DNA of 5,972 bases from Ruminococcus sp. GTDB lineage: Bacteria > Bacillota > Clostridia > Oscillospirales > Acutalibacteraceae. This document shows positions 5,262 to 5,972 of the stretch, in pieces. The DNA lies in the NCBI GenBank assembly GCA_022510985.1, contig JAFLSL010000076.1, forward strand, positions 1 through 5,972. The letters run 5' to 3'. Below the pieces are notes generated by a model. The model searched no databases. It was not told the origin of the DNA and was given only the letters and a program-made list of their open reading frames with translations. The number at the start of each line of letters is the position of its first letter. Within the stretch, counting starts at the first letter, position 1. Both the position numbers and the translations under genes were made by a program.

Positions 5262-5972
5262 ATGGCAGAATTTATGACAGGTCTTAAAAGGACTGATATG
5301 TGCGGTGATTTGAGAATTACCGACGTAGGCAAGGAAGTAACGCTTTTCGGCTGGGTTCAGCGTCAGCGTGACCTCGGTCAGCTTATCTTTATTGATTTGC
5401 GTGACCGCACAGGCGTTGTGCAGCTTGCGTTTAGCGACGATACCGACAGAGAAATTTTTGAGAAAGCGGCATCTTGCAGAAGTGAGTTTGTGCTTGGAGT
5501 TCGCGGTAAGGTTGCAGAAAGAAGTGCAAAGACGAATAAAATCCCGACCGGTGACATTGAAATTCAGGTCGAGGAGCTTCGAGTTCTCTCTAAGGCACAG
5601 ACACCGCCGTTTGAGATTGTTGACGATATAAAAACCGGCGAGGAGCTTCGCCTTAAGCACCGCTACCTCGACTTAAGACGTAAACCCTTGCAGGACAACA
5701 TCATTATGCGTAGCAAGATTGCAAAGGTTGCACGCGATTATTTCTATGAGAATGATTTTATCGAGATAGAAACCCCGATGATGATTAAAAGTACGCCCGA
5801 GGGTGCAAGGGACTATCTCGTTCCCTCGCGTATTCATCAGGGCAAGTTCTACGCTCTCCCGCAGTCTCCGCAGATTTACAAGCAGCTTTTGATGCTTTCG
5901 GGATTTGACCGCTATATCCAGCTTGCACGTTGTTTCCGTGATGAGGACCTGCGAGCTGACCGTCAGCCCGAG
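5262..5972 (+). CDS. aspS: Aspartyl-tRNA synthetase, N-terminal part (runs off right edge)
   Basis: The first 237 residues of a class IIb synthetase that charges tRNA-Asp are present, out of roughly 590 usual for bacterial AspRS. The N-terminal OB-fold anticodon-binding domain spans about 26-110, with LFGWVQRQRDLGQLIFIDLR at 28-47. The catalytic domain follows, with RYLDLRR (134-140), motif 1 around FIEIETPMM (166-174), QSPQIYKQLLM (201-211) and motif 2 FRDEDLRADRQPE (225-237), where the window stops. I chose ATG 5262, 6 nt after the hisS stop, with GGAG (5249-5252) inside the end of hisS, implying translational coupling. An in-frame ATG at 5298 behind AAAGGA is an alternative that would drop 12 residues. 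Confidence 0.96.
   Translation, partial: MAEFMTGLKRTDMCGDLRITDVGKEVTLFGWVQRQRDLGQLIFIDLRDRTGVVQLAFSDDTDREIFEKAASCRSEFVLGVRGKVAERSAKTNKIPTGDIEIQVEELRVLSKAQTPPFEIVDDIKTGEELRLKHRYLDLRRKPLQDNIIMRSKIAKVARDYFYENDFIEIETPMMIKSTPEGARDYLVPSRIHQGKFYALPQSPQIYKQLLMLSGFDRYIQLARCFRDEDLRADRQPE

Noticed and set aside
4692..5660. 322-codon open frame antisense to hisS and aspS
   Set aside because: It lies opposite two strongly recognised synthetase genes, has no ribosome binding site or family resemblance, and is explained by codon bias of the sense strand.
1..5972. CRISPR array, insertion sequence, tRNA or rRNA
   Set aside because: No spaced direct repeats, transposase motifs, terminal inverted repeats or tRNA-like cloverleaf sequences were seen on either strand.

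Overview
The window looks like a piece of a low-to-moderate GC chromosome from a Clostridia-class Firmicute, probably a gut Oscillospiraceae/Ruminococcaceae-type organism. This is inferred from strong AGGAGG-like ribosome binding sites, AT-rich intergenic DNA, oligo-T intrinsic terminators, the clostridial style of the MinD, MgsA and HisRS proteins, and the hisS-aspS gene pair. No mobile element, CRISPR array, tRNA or rRNA is visible.

Layout. Positions 1-238 hold the 3' end of an unrecognised gene, closed by a strong terminator (261-300) and possibly a second hairpin. A lone 121-residue protein of unknown function follows (363-728); its C-terminal half recalls phage tail or baseplate accessory domains. 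It converges on a minus-strand HAD-superfamily hydrolase (811-1539), and one bidirectional terminator (760-812) serves both genes. The HAD gene has a near-consensus promoter and diverges from nth (endonuclease III, 1658-2284), which ends at its own hairpin. Next comes a small unit of a MinD-family ATPase (2458-3198) and methylglyoxal synthase mgsA (3243-3638). A 321-nt gene-free stretch with several possible RNA hairpins then leads into hisS (3960-5255) and aspS (from 5262, running off the right edge), which form a tight operon.

How the genes relate. Most are ordinary housekeeping genes: base-excision repair (nth), two aminoacyl-tRNA synthetases, and a methylglyoxal bypass enzyme. The minD-mgsA pair looks like a remnant of the clostridial min-rodA-mgsA cluster: minC, minE and rodA are missing, and the MinD stops where its membrane-targeting helix should begin. 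I did not find a clearly new multi-gene system. The points most worth a second look are the tail-less MinD, the altered active-site loop of MgsA, and the unexplained structured leader before hisS, which lacks the T-box often found there in Firmicutes.
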